A DNA stretch of 64,000 bases from Hyphomicrobiales bacterium. Lineage in GTDB: Bacteria > Pseudomonadota > Alphaproteobacteria > Rhizobiales > Rhizobiaceae. Each line of letters starts with the position of its first letter. Positions within the stretch are counted from its first letter, which is position 1. The notes beneath the pieces are model-generated. The model ran no database searches, had not been told where the DNA came from, and saw only the letters and a list, made by a program, of their open reading frames with translations. The DNA lies in contig UCKS01000017.1 of assembly GCA_900473045.1 (NCBI GenBank), forward strand, positions 62,001 through 126,000, read 5' to 3'. The translations under genes and the position numbers were made by a program. This document shows positions 33,357 through 42,650 of the stretch, piece after piece.

Positions 33357-35875
33357 CCGATGCGCGTCCTTCATCAGTCTCGCAGCCGCGTGGAAAGGCG
33401 CTACGCCTACATCGGGGCCTTGCGCGTATATGGGGGTCCGATCAGCGTTTTCGTGGCTGGCTCACCACCAGTAACAACAATGACATCGGCACCTTGTTCC
33501 TGATTGTCGCCACTTCGTTCTTTGTCATTGGCGGCATCCTTGCCATGTTGATCCGCACACAGCTTGCGACACCGGACTCGGCCTTCATGGCGCCGCAGGT
33601 CTACAGCCAGATCTTTACGATGCATGGCACTGTGATGATGTTCCTGTTCGCGATCCCGTTCTTCGAGGCGATGTCGATGCTACTGCTGCCGGGCATGCTG
33701 GGCACCCGCGATTTGGCCTTCCCGCGCCTTGGGGCCTACGGACTTTGGGTTTATATCTTCGGTGGCAGTGCGGTAATTATCGCCATGCTGATGGGCCTTG
33801 CTCCCGATGGTGGCTGGTTCATGTATCCGCCGCTGTCCTCGGCGGCGTTTTCGCCGGGGATTGGGGCCGATGTCTGGTTGCTGGGTATTACATCGATCGA
33901 GGTTTCGGCTATCGCGACGGCGATCGAGGTGATCGTGACTGTGCTGCGCTACCGCGCGGCGGGGATGAGTCTGTCGCGAATGCCGATCTTTGCGTGGTAT
34001 ATTCTGGTCGTGTCGGTGATGATTCTGACAGCGTTTCCGCCGATGATCCTTGGCTCGCTACTGCTGGAGGTGGAACGCGCGCTGAACTGGCCGTTTTTTA
34101 AGGTGGAAAACGGCGGCGACCCCCTGCTGTGGCAGCACTTGTTCTGGCTGTTCGGTCACCCTGAGGTTTACATCATCTTCCTGCCCGCCGCGGGCGTGAT
34201 AGCCACCATCTTGCCGGTGATGGCGCGCACCAATTTACTGGGCTACGGCTGGGTTGTGGCGGCGGCTGTGTCGCTGGCCGTGCTCAGCTTTGGCCTCTGG
34301 GTCCACCACATGTTCACGACCGGTATTCCGCATATCGGGCTCGCGTTCTTTTCAGCGGCGTCCACGCTCGTCGCGGTGCCGACTTCGGTCATGATTTTTT
34401 CGTGGATTGGAACTTTGTGGAAAGGCCGCGCCCGGATGGAATTGCCGATGCTATGGATCATGGGATTCTTTGCAACCTTCGTGATAGGCGGGCTGACAGG
34501 GGTGATGCTGGCTGTGGTGCCGTTCAACTGGCAGGTCCACGACACACATTTCGTGGTGGCGCATCTGCATTATGTGCTCATCGGCGGCTATGTCTTTCCG
34601 ATGGTCGCGGCGATCTATTACTTTATGCCTCTGCTCACAGGGCGGACGCGGTTTTTCAAACTGGGAGAGGTGGCGTTCTGGTTGGTGGTACCATCGTTCC
34701 ACATCACGTTTCTTTCGATTCACATGGCGGGGTTGCTGGGTCAACGAAGGCGGACCTGGACCTATGACGCGGATCAGGGATGGACGGCACTGAACCTCGT
34801 CGCCTCCGTCGCATCCTTCGTGATGGCCATCGGCTTTGCGCTGATCATCCTTGATGTCGCGGTGAATGCGTTCGTCGCCGTGCGGGGGCGGCGCAACCCG
34901 TGGGGGGCGGGAACGCTGGAATGGGCGGCGGCAATCCCGTCGCCTGCTTACGGCTTTGCGTCGATCCCCATCGTGCAAGGCCGCTACCCGCTGCACGACG
35001 ACCCGGACCTTGCGCTGCACATCGCGCGGGGCGAGGGCTATCTTGGCGATGCATCCCGGAACCGGCGCGAGACGCTGATCGTGTCAACTGCGCGCGGTGA
35101 GCCATCGCAAGTGGTGGTGCTGCCAGGCAATTCGGTGCTGCCTTTCCTTCTGGCCTTGGTCACCAGCACATCCTTTCTGGCCCCCCTGTTCGACGCCTAT
35201 ATCGTCGCCGGTCTTGCGCTTGTGGGCGTGGTTGCGCTTGCGCTTGTCTGGGCATGGGGTCTGGGCGCGCGTGCGGACGAAGGGCACGTTGACGCGGGAC
35301 ATGGAGCGAAGCTGCCGCTGGCATCCGAAAGTCCCGACCCGCCGGGGTGGTGGGGATCGGTGTTCCTGTTGCTTGCGGACGGCGTGCATTTCGGATCACT
35401 GCTGTTTGGCTACGCGTTCCTGTGGACCGTTGCTCCGAACTGGCCTCCACACTCCTATCTTCAGGCGCAGCTCTGGGCCGTCATCCTTGCGCTGACGGGT
35501 GCGTTGGCGCTGACCGCGGGGCCGCGCCTTGCGGTCCGTGCGATTGCTACGGGCGGCGCTGTGTGGCCCACGATCGCCCTTGGAATTGTCGGCGCCTTGG
35601 CACTGGCCATCGCTGCGGCGAGCGTGATCCTGGATCGGCCCGACCCTGCCAGCCATGCCTATGATGCCACGCTGTGGTTACTGGCGGGCCATGTGGGGCT
35701 GCACACATTCCTGTCCTCAATCATGCTGTTCTATCTGGCTGCGAGGGGGGCTGCGGGGTATGCCTCGCCCGCTCGCATTGGCGAGGCAGGGATCGTGAGG
35801 CTCTGGGCGGATTTCACCGTCGCCACCGGGCTTGTAGCGCTGGCGGCGGCGTGGTTGCCAGGAGCGTTTGCATGA
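33353..35875 (+). CDS. Heme-copper oxidase subunit I fused to subunit III
   Basis: 840 residues. The first 560 form subunit I: the low-spin heme His in FTMHGTVMMFLF, the CuB His and cross-linked Tyr in WLFGHPEVYI, the CuB pair in WVHHMFTTG, and the heme ligands in HDTHFVVAHLHYVL. The Tyr in PEVY marks an A-type oxidase with K-channel. From about 640 (WWGSVFLLLADGVHFGSLLF, then HLFLSS-like HVGLHTFLSSIMLFYL) it is a reduced subunit III. I+III fusions are known. It pumps protons while reducing oxygen to water; with the CuA-less subunit II the donor is probably quinol. Confidence 0.9.
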   Translation: MTDARPSSVSQPRGKALRLHRGLARIWGSDQRFRGWLTTSNNNDIGTLFLIVATSFFVIGGILAMLIRTQLATPDSAFMAPQVYSQIFTMHGTVMMFLFAIPFFEAMSMLLLPGMLGTRDLAFPRLGAYGLWVYIFGGSAVIIAMLMGLAPDGGWFMYPPLSSAAFSPGIGADVWLLGITSIEVSAIATAIEVIVTVLRYRAAGMSLSRMPIFAWYILVVSVMILTAFPPMILGSLLLEVERALNWPFFKVENGGDPLLWQHLFWLFGHPEVYIIFLPAAGVIATILPVMARTNLLGYGWVVAAAVSLAVLSFGLWVHHMFTTGIPHIGLAFFSAASTLVAVPTSVMIFSWIGTLWKGRARMELPMLWIMGFFATFVIGGLTGVMLAVVPFNWQVHDTHFVVAHLHYVLIGGYVFPMVAAIYYFMPLLTGRTRFFKLGEVAFWLVVPSFHITFLSIHMAGLLGQRRRTWTYDADQGWTALNLVASVASFVMAIGFALIILDVAVNAFVAVRGRRNPWGAGTLEWAAAIPSPAYGFASIPIVQGRYPLHDDPDLALHIARGEGYLGDASRNRRETLIVSTARGEPSQVVVLPGNSVLPFLLALVTSTSFLAPLFDAYIVAGLALVGVVALALVWAWGLGARADEGHVDAGHGAKLPLASESPDPPGWWGSVFLLLADGVHFGSLLFGYAFLWTVAPNWPPHSYLQAQLWAVILALTGALALTAGPRLAVRAIATGGAVWPTIALGIVGALALAIAAASVILDRPDPASHAYDATLWLLAGHVGLHTFLSSIMLFYLAARGAAGYASPARIGEAGIVRLWADFTVATGLVALAAAWLPGAFA

Positions 35876-36174
35876 TCGAAATCCTGCGCCTTTCGCTGCC
35901 GATTACAGTTTGGCTTACCGGCTTTAGCGCAGTCTACGCGCTGCAGGGTCTGTCTTGTTCGCGCCATTGGCCCGCGGACCTCGAGGCCCGCCCGGTTCTG
36001 CTTGCCGCCTGGGCTGTTGCGTTTGTCCTTCAGCTTATAGCACTGATTGCAGTCCTCTACGCTCCATCCCCTGTCCGTTTTGTGCAGACGACGGCCACAG
36101 CACTTGCTGCGACCGCCCTTGTCGCGGCGGTGTGGACCATGATGCCGGTACTTGCCGCCTCGGCCTGCCTTTGA
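35872..36174 (+). CDS. Small membrane protein of the oxidase operon
   Basis: 100 residues, three predicted membrane helices, with ATG overlapping the oxidase stop (ATGA). Opens IEILRLSLPITVWLTGFSAV. Not recognised as subunit IV by sequence, but position and size suggest an accessory or structural subunit. Last gene of the operon. Confidence 0.65.
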   Translation: MIEILRLSLPITVWLTGFSAVYALQGLSCSRHWPADLEARPVLLAAWAVAFVLQLIALIAVLYAPSPVRFVQTTATALAATALVAAVWTMMPVLAASACL

Positions 36175-36738
36175 TCGCTAGCTTTGGGCAATTTCGAATG
36201 TTGCGTGATTGCTTAATGTAGGCGGAAATAGCTGCCCTTTCCGACGCTACGGAATGCGCAAGTCGGCGGTACCCCCGAGGAGGAATAGAGGCTCGTCACG
36301 CTCTTGCCCTCAGGACACATGAAAACCGGAGCTCCCCAATCCTGATCAACGATGACGGTTGACATCCGGCTTGGGCCAGCGGGTCGGACAAGGTCGTGAA
36401 CTCGGGGCGCTGATCGACCTCGGGGAAGCCGCCGCATTGTAGCAAATGTAATTCGGATAAAATACACGAGAGCCAATGGTGAGTGCGCCCGGAGGGCCTT
36501 CGATCACGCGTGAAGATTTGGCATGCTTCAAACATCAAACGCTGCCAAATTGTGGTATTGAAATCCAGATCTGGCCTGTGTGTCCGGATGAAAAACGAGC
36601 ATTGAGGGTCGGTGGTAGTACTAATATGAGATACAAATATTTAGGTGGTCTCTGGAACGGGGCGATTGTTCGAATCCGTTCAAGGGGGGATCGTATCGAA
36701 CCAAATTTCTGCCAACAATGCTCCCCTATCGGGTCGGT
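36175..36738. other. 564 bases without a gene; junction of oxidase and acid-sugar regions
   Basis: No frame with a recognisable product. It contains GTTCGAATCCGTTCAAGG at 36668-36685, which recurs with one change at 52972-52989 on the far side of the acid-sugar island. Confidence 0.45.
36668..36685 (+). repeat. TTCGAATCCG repeat, copy 1 (left of the acid-sugar island)
   Basis: GTTCGAATCCGTTCAAGG; 17 of 18 bases equal 52972-52989. The core TTCGAATCC resembles a tRNA T-loop, the usual kind of integrase attachment core, but no tRNA is present. Confidence 0.35.
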
Positions 36739-37644
36739 TCAATCAGTCCCTGGCAATTTCAAACCCGCGATTTGCGCAAGGAACCGTGCGATTGAGGAAT
36801 CGTCGTCCGCCCCCATTCCGGCAGCTTCCGCCATGACGAAAAGCTGCAGAGCTGCCGATGCGATGGGCAAAGGAAATTTTTGCTGGCGCCCCAGATCCGA
36901 AACGATGCCAAGATCTTTTGTGAAGATCGAGACGGCACTGCGCGGGGCGTAATCACCGGCAAGCACATGAGGAATGCGGTTCTCAAACATCCAGCTATTG
37001 CCCGCCGATTTCGAAATCACTTCGAAGACTTTTGTGATGTCGAGATCCAGGCTCTTTGCGAAGGCTATGGCTTCGCAAGCCGCGGCGATGTGGACGCCGG
37101 CCAGCAGTTGATTGACGATCTTGAATGATGAACCGATGCCGACATCATCGCCAAGCGTGTAGACCGTTTCTGCAAAGGCATCGAGTGCTGGCTTGGCCGC
37201 ATCGAACGCCTCCTTGGGACCTGACGCCATGACGGTCAGTTTGCCGACTTCTGCCTTTTGGGCGCCGCCACTAATCGGCGCATCCAGGTACAGCAGGTTT
37301 AGCTCGGCAGCTCGGCCGGCAAAGCTCTTGGCCTCTTTGGGCGCGATCGTTGCTGAGGATATAATGACGGAGCGGGGGCTCATCGCATTCACCGCGCCGT
37401 CGGGACCATACAGAACCGTTTCTGTCTGTGCCGCATTCACGACGACGATCGTCACGATATCGGCATCCTCGACTGCCTTTTTCGGGGTCGAATACGCCTT
37501 TCCCCCGCTTGCGGAGAAGGTGCGAAGAGCGTCAGCGTTAACGTCACATCCTGACACCGTATGCCCGGCACGGAGCATGGCCCGGGCGATGCCCATTCCC
37601 ATCGATCCAAGTCCGATGATAGCTATGCGCTTGGAATCATTCAT
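36739..37644 (-). CDS. ltnD: L-threonate dehydrogenase (3-hydroxyisobutyrate dehydrogenase superfamily)
   Basis: 301 residues from ATG 37644 (a TTG at 37671 is less likely). It starts RIAIIGLGSMGMGIARAML, an NAD-binding GxGxxG, has the substrate-binding DAPISGGAQKAEVG and the catalytic lysine in GIGSSFKIVNQLLAG. In the known pathway LtnD oxidises L-threonate to 2-oxo-tetronate. Its identification rests on the family plus its place with otnK, otnC, otnI and denD. Last gene of the minus-strand operon. Confidence 0.82.
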   Translation of the reverse strand: MNDSKRIAIIGLGSMGMGIARAMLRAGHTVSGCDVNADALRTFSASGGKAYSTPKKAVEDADIVTIVVVNAAQTETVLYGPDGAVNAMSPRSVIISSATIAPKEAKSFAGRAAELNLLYLDAPISGGAQKAEVGKLTVMASGPKEAFDAAKPALDAFAETVYTLGDDVGIGSSFKIVNQLLAGVHIAAACEAIAFAKSLDLDITKVFEVISKSAGNSWMFENRIPHVLAGDYAPRSAVSIFTKDLGIVSDLGRQQKFPLPIASAALQLFVMAEAAGMGADDDSSIARFLAQIAGLKLPGTD

Positions 37645-37716
37645 CGACAAATCTTTCTTTGGTTCACCCAACCAATTTTTGGTAAGAGACTTGGCTATGT
37701 TCAGAGGGTGATTCGA

Positions 37717-38133
37717 TTATTTTGCCGATGCAATGATCGACGCGCCAATTCGTCCGATATCACCGTCATCCTCGTCGCTCGCGCCGCTGACACCGATTGC
37801 ACCGATAATTTCTTCGCCAGCTTTCAGGAGAACCCCGCCGTCGAGCGGAATGCCATTGGGAATGCAGAGGAGTGCATAGCGCCCTTCGCCTTCCACAACA
37901 TCTTGAAAAGCTTTCGTGTTTCGGCGAAAAAGTACAGCGGTGCGCGCTTTCAGTGTCGCGATCTCGACACTGCCAACCTGCGAGCCGTCATCGCGATGAA
38001 GAAGCAGAAGATGGCCGCCATCATCAACGATCGCGATGACAACACGAAGCCCTCTGGTTTTGGCCTCGGTCTCACAGGCCTCGGCGACGGCCTTAGCCGC
38101 TGCGATGGTCAACGCTGTTTTGGTCGCAAGCAT
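37717..38133 (-). CDS. HbpS/GlcG-family protein
   Basis: 138 residues from ATG 38133. LTIAAAKAVAEACETEAKTR, then VVIAIVDDGGHLLLLHRDDG and GGVLLKAGEEIIGAIGVSGA are the standard HbpS/GlcG (DUF336) motifs. Family members bind heme or accompany dehydrogenase and diol-dehydratase operons; function here unknown. It sits between otnI and ltnD, 20 and 72 bases away, so is part of the operon; not an established member of the tetronate pathway. Confidence 0.82.
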   Translation of the reverse strand: MLATKTALTIAAAKAVAEACETEAKTRGLRVVIAIVDDGGHLLLLHRDDGSQVGSVEIATLKARTAVLFRRNTKAFQDVVEGEGRYALLCIPNGIPLDGGVLLKAGEEIIGAIGVSGASDEDDGDIGRIGASIIASAK

Positions 38134-38153
38134 TCGATGTCTTCCCTCGGCTT

Positions 38154-38945
38154 TCAGAGACGTGTGTCTCGGAGTGAAATCCCCATGGCGCTGGTCCAGC
38201 GCAATCCCTCGTTCGTTCCGGCTCGGGGCTTGTATTCGCAACCGACCCAGCCGGCGTAGTCGAGCCGGTCGAGTTCTTCGAAAATAGCAGGGTAGGCGAT
38301 TTCACCCTCATCCGGTTCGGCCCGGCTCGGCACGGCAGCAATCTGGACATGGCCGATGAGCTGCAGGTAGTTCCGCAATCGGGTGAGGATATCGCCCTCG
38401 CTGACGCCGACATGGTAGACATCGAACATGATCTTGATGTTCGGCAGATCGACCTCTTCGATCAGCGATGCGGCTTCGCCGAGCGTTGAGTAAAAATATC
38501 CTGGCTTGTCGCGCTGGTTGATCGGCTCCAGCAAAATCGTCAGATCGGAGGCCTTTTCCGCCGCCAGCGAGAGATTTTCCGCCAGGATGCGACGCGCTTT
38601 TCCCTTACCGTCCGGCGCCACCAGACCGGCCATCACGTGGATGGACGACGCGCCGGACAGGCGCGCGTAAGCGATCGCCTGATCGAGCGACGCTTCGAAA
38701 TCGTCCCGCCGCCCTGCAAGTGCAGCGAGACCGAACTCGCCCTTGGCTGCGTCGCCAGTCGCGGTGTTCAGACCAAGAAGGGTAAGGTCATGTTTTGCAC
38801 AGGCCGCGCGAACCGCCTCTGCTGGAATATCGTATGGCCAGTGCAGTTCGATCGCCCTGAAGCCAGCGTTTGCCGCAGAATCAATGCGCTCAAGAAGCGG
38901 CCTGTCCGGCCAGAGGAAACCGAGATTTGCGGAAAAACGGGGCAT
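38154..38945 (-). CDS. otnI: 2-oxo-tetronate isomerase (hydroxypyruvate isomerase family)
   Basis: 263 residues, a TIM-barrel of the AP-endonuclease-2/hydroxypyruvate-isomerase family: MPRFSANLGFLW, RAIELHWPYDIP, TILLEPINQRDKPGYF (with the metal-binding Glu), IKIMFDVYHVGVSEGDI and GCEYKPRAGT. In the DUF1537-dependent pathway OtnI converts 2-oxo-tetronate to 3-oxo-tetronate, linking LtnD to OtnK. Four bases separate it from the otnC stop. Confidence 0.88.
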   Translation of the reverse strand: MPRFSANLGFLWPDRPLLERIDSAANAGFRAIELHWPYDIPAEAVRAACAKHDLTLLGLNTATGDAAKGEFGLAALAGRRDDFEASLDQAIAYARLSGASSIHVMAGLVAPDGKGKARRILAENLSLAAEKASDLTILLEPINQRDKPGYFYSTLGEAASLIEEVDLPNIKIMFDVYHVGVSEGDILTRLRNYLQLIGHVQIAAVPSRAEPDEGEIAYPAIFEELDRLDYAGWVGCEYKPRAGTNEGLRWTSAMGISLRDTRL

Positions 38946-38949
38946 AGCG

Positions 38950-39585
38950 CTACTTCAATTTGAAGTGTTGGTCGAGATCGGCGATGGCACTCTGGTCGAG
39001 CATCCGCACAGCCATACCGCGCGTCAAGATGACTAGCTTTGCTGCCTCCTCGAGCTCTTCAATGGCAAAAACCGCCGCATCCAGGCTGTTACCGGCGACG
39101 ATAGGACCGTGATTCTGAAGCAACGCCGCCGCGTGGCTGCTGGCGATTTTTCCAATCAGCGGCTTAATATCGGCGGAACCCGGTCTCGTATAGGCAACGA
39201 TCGGAACGCGGCCGACGCGCATGACGACGTAAGGTGTTATCGGCGGTATCGCGTCCATCGGATCGACATCCGAAAGACAGGACAGCGCTGTGGCATAGGT
39301 GGAATGAAGATGCACGACGGCGCGGGCCTGCGGGCGCTGCTCGTAGAATGCGAAATGCAGAGGCAGCTCCTTTGTCGGAGCATGGCCGGAAACCGGGCGC
39401 CCGCTAATGTCAAGCCGGCTCAGACGCGATGGATCGAGAAACCCAAGGCAGGAATTCGTTGGTGTCGTGAGATATCCATCGTCCAACCGGACCGAAATAT
39501 TTCCCGAGGATCCGGCCGTCAGTCCGCGCTCGAACAGCGAGCGACCCCATTTGACGATATCGTTCCGAAGTTCGTTCTCGTTCAT
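38950..39585 (-). CDS. otnC: 3-oxo-tetronate 4-phosphate decarboxylase (class II aldolase family)
   Basis: 211 residues. Signatures of the class II aldolase/adducin fold: GLTAGSSGNISVRL, then VVHLHSTYATALS with the zinc-binding His pair and LLQNHGPIVAGNSLDAAV with a third His. In the known pathway it decarboxylates 3-oxo-tetronate 4-phosphate to dihydroxyacetone phosphate. ATG 39585 overlaps the otnK stop by ATGA. Confidence 0.9.
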   Translation of the reverse strand: MNENELRNDIVKWGRSLFERGLTAGSSGNISVRLDDGYLTTPTNSCLGFLDPSRLSRLDISGRPVSGHAPTKELPLHFAFYEQRPQARAVVHLHSTYATALSCLSDVDPMDAIPPITPYVVMRVGRVPIVAYTRPGSADIKPLIGKIASSHAAALLQNHGPIVAGNSLDAAVFAIEELEEAAKLVILTRGMAVRMLDQSAIADLDQHFKLK

Positions 39586-40832
39586 GCGTGTCCGACCCTC
39601 TGCATGGCTTTGGCGAAGAAATCGTGTGAGCCGAAATTGCCGCTCTTGAGAGCGATACCTATCGGACCGTTGCGATCGGCAACCAGCGCAGGAACGCCTG
39701 GATCGATCTCCGCGCCGATCTGCAGGCTCTGCAGTCGCAGCGCTTCCACGACAGCCCCCGAGGTTTCGCCGCCGCCGACGACGATGCGGCGGGTTCCGTT
39801 GTCTGCGAGTGTCCGAGCCAGATCCCCGAAAAACCGTTCGATGGTCAGCGCGACCGTCTGGCGACCGAAAGTGGCCTGCGCGTCGGAAACGGCCGACGGG
39901 TCTGCCGTCGAATAGACCATGGGGTCATGATCCTTCCGGCTGTCGATCCAATCGAGCGCGCGGGCAACATCCATCCGGCCCGTCATCAACGCGCCAGGGT
40001 CAATGGCAAGGCCCGGCCTGTCGAAGAGGTAATGGGCAACCTGCTTCTGCGATGCGGAGGAACAGGAGCCGCAAAGCGCCACGCCCGGTCCGCTGACCGC
40101 CGGGAAGGTAATCTTCTCGTTCGACAGAAGGCCGCGATCGCGAAAATTCTGCGGCAGGCCGATGGCGATGCCAGAGCCGCCGGTGATCAGTTTATGCCCT
40201 GCCGCGGCCTTGCCGAGCGCGTGCAGGTCATCGTCGGTGATCGCGTCGGTTACGATCAACCACCGCGAGGCACGGCTTTCCGCAGCCATCGCCTCCACCA
40301 GGACGGAATTGCCTGCACGAATGCTGTCGAGCGAGACGTGACCGACCTCGCCGCGCGTCTGGCGCCGAAGCCAGCGGCGCAGATCCGGGTCCGTCATCGG
40401 TGTCAGCGGATGGTTTTCCATGCCCGATTCACTGAGCAGCCGGTCACCGACGAAGAGGTGCCCCATGAAGATGCGGCGGCCGGTTGCCGGAAATGCCGGG
40501 CAAACGATCGCCACCTCCGAACCGAGAAGATCGAGAAGCGCCTCCGCGACCGGCCCGATATTGCCCGAAGGCGTCGAATCGAATGTCGAGCAGTATTTGA
40601 AAAGGATCTGTTCGCAACCCTGCGTGAGCAGCCATCGTGCCGCCTCGACGGACTGAGCGACCGCTTCGTCCGCCGGAATGGACCGGGTTTTCAGCGCGAT
40701 CACGCCTGCCTCGCAAGCGCCTGCAGCGCCATTCGGCCCGGCGAACAGGGTCGTCGCCATGCCGCCTTTGGCGAGGGTGTTGGCGAGATCGCTCGCCCCG
40801 GTGAAATCGTCCGCTACGGCGCCCAGAAGCAT
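39582..40832 (-). CDS. otnK: 3-oxo-tetronate kinase (DUF1537 family)
   Basis: 416 residues from MLLGAVADDFTGASDLANTL, the classic DUF1537 start, with KYCSTFDSTPSGNIGPV, PAFPATGRR and the C-terminal ATP-binding RRIVVGGGETSGAVV. It phosphorylates the 3-oxo acid sugar at C4. ATG 40832 lies one base after the denD stop. The DUF1537 family was shown to be acid-sugar kinases; specificity here is inferred from neighbours. Confidence 0.92.
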   Translation of the reverse strand: MLLGAVADDFTGASDLANTLAKGGMATTLFAGPNGAAGACEAGVIALKTRSIPADEAVAQSVEAARWLLTQGCEQILFKYCSTFDSTPSGNIGPVAEALLDLLGSEVAIVCPAFPATGRRIFMGHLFVGDRLLSESGMENHPLTPMTDPDLRRWLRRQTRGEVGHVSLDSIRAGNSVLVEAMAAESRASRWLIVTDAITDDDLHALGKAAAGHKLITGGSGIAIGLPQNFRDRGLLSNEKITFPAVSGPGVALCGSCSSASQKQVAHYLFDRPGLAIDPGALMTGRMDVARALDWIDSRKDHDPMVYSTADPSAVSDAQATFGRQTVALTIERFFGDLARTLADNGTRRIVVGGGETSGAVVEALRLQSLQIGAEIDPGVPALVADRNGPIGIALKSGNFGSHDFFAKAMQRVGHA

Positions 40833-40833
40833 G

Positions 40834-41832
40834 TTATGCGCGCTCCCGAATCGGCAGCGTGTTGCCGAGTTCATCCTCGATATGGACGCGAATGATATCG
40901 TCGAACGACGTTTCGGCTTTAAAACCAAGCGCTTCGGCACGTTGCGCATTGAAACTCTGCGGCCAGCCGGAGATGATATCGGCAACGGTCCTGTTGGCTT
41001 CTCTGCGAATGAGCCTGGTGGCATCGTCCCCGGCCACGCGGCGCAAAGCTTCGATCTGGTCGCCGACCGTGGCCGAAAGACCCGGCATGGTCAGGGTACG
41101 GCGGGACCCGAGCTTTTCGGTATTCAACTCGCAGGCGTGAACGATAAAGTCCACGGCCGCACGCGGGCTGGCAAACCAGTGGCGAACGGTGTCGCTGACC
41201 GGAAGCACGGCTTCTTCGCCGATCAACGGTTCCCGCAGGATGCTGGAAAAGAAGCCGGATGCTGCCTTGTTCGGTTTTCCGGGGCGGATGGAAATGGTCG
41301 GCAGGCGAATGCCGATGCCGTTTAGAAAGCCGCGGCGCGAATAGTCGGCCAATAGAAGTTCGCCGATGGCCTTCTGGGTGCCGTAACTGGTCAGCGGCGT
41401 CAGGCAGTGATCGTCACTGATGACGGCGGGCAGCGGTTCGCCGAAAACGACGATGGACGAGGTGAAGACCACCTTGGGGCAATAGGGCCCGGTTTGCCCG
41501 GCAATCCGGATGGCTTCGAACAGTGCGCGGGTGCCGTCGAGATTGACACGGTAGCCTTTTTCGAAGTCGGCTTCCGCCTCGCCCGAGACGATGGCTGCCA
41601 GATGGCAGATCAGGTCCGGTCGCGATTCGATCAGTCGTTCGGCCGTGCCCGGCAGCGAGAGATCGGCGGCAATGGTTTCGATCTCGCCTTTGAAGTTGGG
41701 CTGTTCCGGCGCCGTAATGTCTGCAAGCACCAGACGACTGATGGGTTGGCCAAGGACGGTGCCCCTGGCGACCAGCGCATGGACAAGTTTGCGGCCAAGC
41801 ATGCCGGCGGCGCCAATGATCAGTATGTTCAT
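40834..41832 (-). CDS. denD: D-erythronate dehydrogenase (extended SDR)
   Basis: 332 residues from MNILIIGAAGMLGRKLVHAL: extended short-chain dehydrogenase with the NAD-binding GAAGMLG. FTSSIVVFGEP and SYGTQKAIGELLLADY hold the catalytic Ser and the YxxxK (here Tyr-Gly-Thr-Gln-Lys). In characterised operons DenD oxidises D-erythronate, feeding 3-oxo-tetronate to OtnK. Having both ltnD and denD suggests the operon handles L-threonate and D-erythronate. Confidence 0.87.
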   Translation of the reverse strand: MNILIIGAAGMLGRKLVHALVARGTVLGQPISRLVLADITAPEQPNFKGEIETIAADLSLPGTAERLIESRPDLICHLAAIVSGEAEADFEKGYRVNLDGTRALFEAIRIAGQTGPYCPKVVFTSSIVVFGEPLPAVISDDHCLTPLTSYGTQKAIGELLLADYSRRGFLNGIGIRLPTISIRPGKPNKAASGFFSSILREPLIGEEAVLPVSDTVRHWFASPRAAVDFIVHACELNTEKLGSRRTLTMPGLSATVGDQIEALRRVAGDDATRLIRREANRTVADIISGWPQSFNAQRAEALGFKAETSFDDIIRVHIEDELGNTLPIRERA

Positions 41833-41833
41833 G

Positions 41834-42613
41834 TCAGACGGACTCCTTGTTGCCGTTCGTGACGGTAAAGGGGTGCGCCGTCCTGACGCTTTTTCCTTCA
41901 TCGACCGCAAGGCTGGTATCGTGGATGCGCAGGATATGCTCGGAGAAGGCAGCCGATACCGCATCGGGATTGCGCATTTTCAGCGCACGAACGATGAATC
42001 GGTGGTCCTCCAGGCTCTTTTCGATGGCGCCGGGCTGGGCCATGGCAATGCGGCGGTGATCAAGCATATAGGTGTAGAGATCGACGACGAAATCGGCGAG
42101 CAGCCGGTTCGGCGACGCGTAGTAGATCGTCAAATGGAATTCCCGGTCGCAAATGAGAAAGCGGACGGGATCGTTGCACGCCATCTGCTGGGCCGCGATG
42201 GAATCCTCCAGCCGTCGGATGTCGTCATCGCTGAGGTGCTTGGCAGCGTCGGCAACGACGGCCGTTTCGACCAGAAGACGGGCGGCATGGACGGCGTCCA
42301 GGCTATAGCCGTTGATCGACGTTGGATTGGTGACGCCTATCCTCTGGGAGCTGACCTCGACATCCACCCTCGCCACCCGTGTGCGTGCGCCTTGTGATAC
42401 CTGCACGATGCCTTCGGAGGCCAGTCGTTGTACCGCGCCCCGCACGGTTTCGCGGCTGACCATCAGCATGGTCGCCAGTTCACGCTCGCTGGGCAATTCA
42501 TCACCCACCTGCAGGATGCCCGAGGCGATCATGGAAACGATCTTGTCGCGGATCATTTCCTTTGCGGTCTGCTTGTGGATCGTTTCATGTAGAGGGGAAA
42601 GCGGCGTTACCAT
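41834..42613 (-). CDS. GntR-family regulator (FadR/FCD subfamily) of the acid-sugar island
   Basis: 259 residues. The N-terminal winged helix-turn-helix reads GDELPSERELATMLMVSRET with VRGAVQRLASEGIVQV; the C-terminal FCD ligand-binding domain has VDLYTYMLDHR and EHILRIHD, including metal-binding His. First gene of the minus-strand operon. The palindrome AACTGG-N13-CCAGTT lies 13 bases upstream of its start and again upstream of the divergent ABC transporter, so it likely represses both until a sugar acid binds (inference). Confidence 0.88.
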   Translation of the reverse strand: MVTPLSPLHETIHKQTAKEMIRDKIVSMIASGILQVGDELPSERELATMLMVSRETVRGAVQRLASEGIVQVSQGARTRVARVDVEVSSQRIGVTNPTSINGYSLDAVHAARLLVETAVVADAAKHLSDDDIRRLEDSIAAQQMACNDPVRFLICDREFHLTIYYASPNRLLADFVVDLYTYMLDHRRIAMAQPGAIEKSLEDHRFIVRALKMRNPDAVSAAFSEHILRIHDTSLAVDEGKSVRTAHPFTVTNGNKESV

Positions 42614-42625
42614 ATGCTCACCAAC

Positions 42626-42650
42626 AACTGGACTGTTCGTTGGACCAGTT
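42626..42650. promoter_or_regulatory. GntR operator candidate 1
   Basis: AACTGG (42626-42631), 13 bases, CCAGTT (42645-42650). Directly upstream of the gntR start. Same architecture as the site at 42939-42967. Confidence 0.65.

Noticed and set aside
39927..40895. Plus-strand frame of over 300 codons opposite otnK
   Set aside because: It is antisense to a clear DUF1537 kinase and has the biased composition of a third-position-GC shadow.
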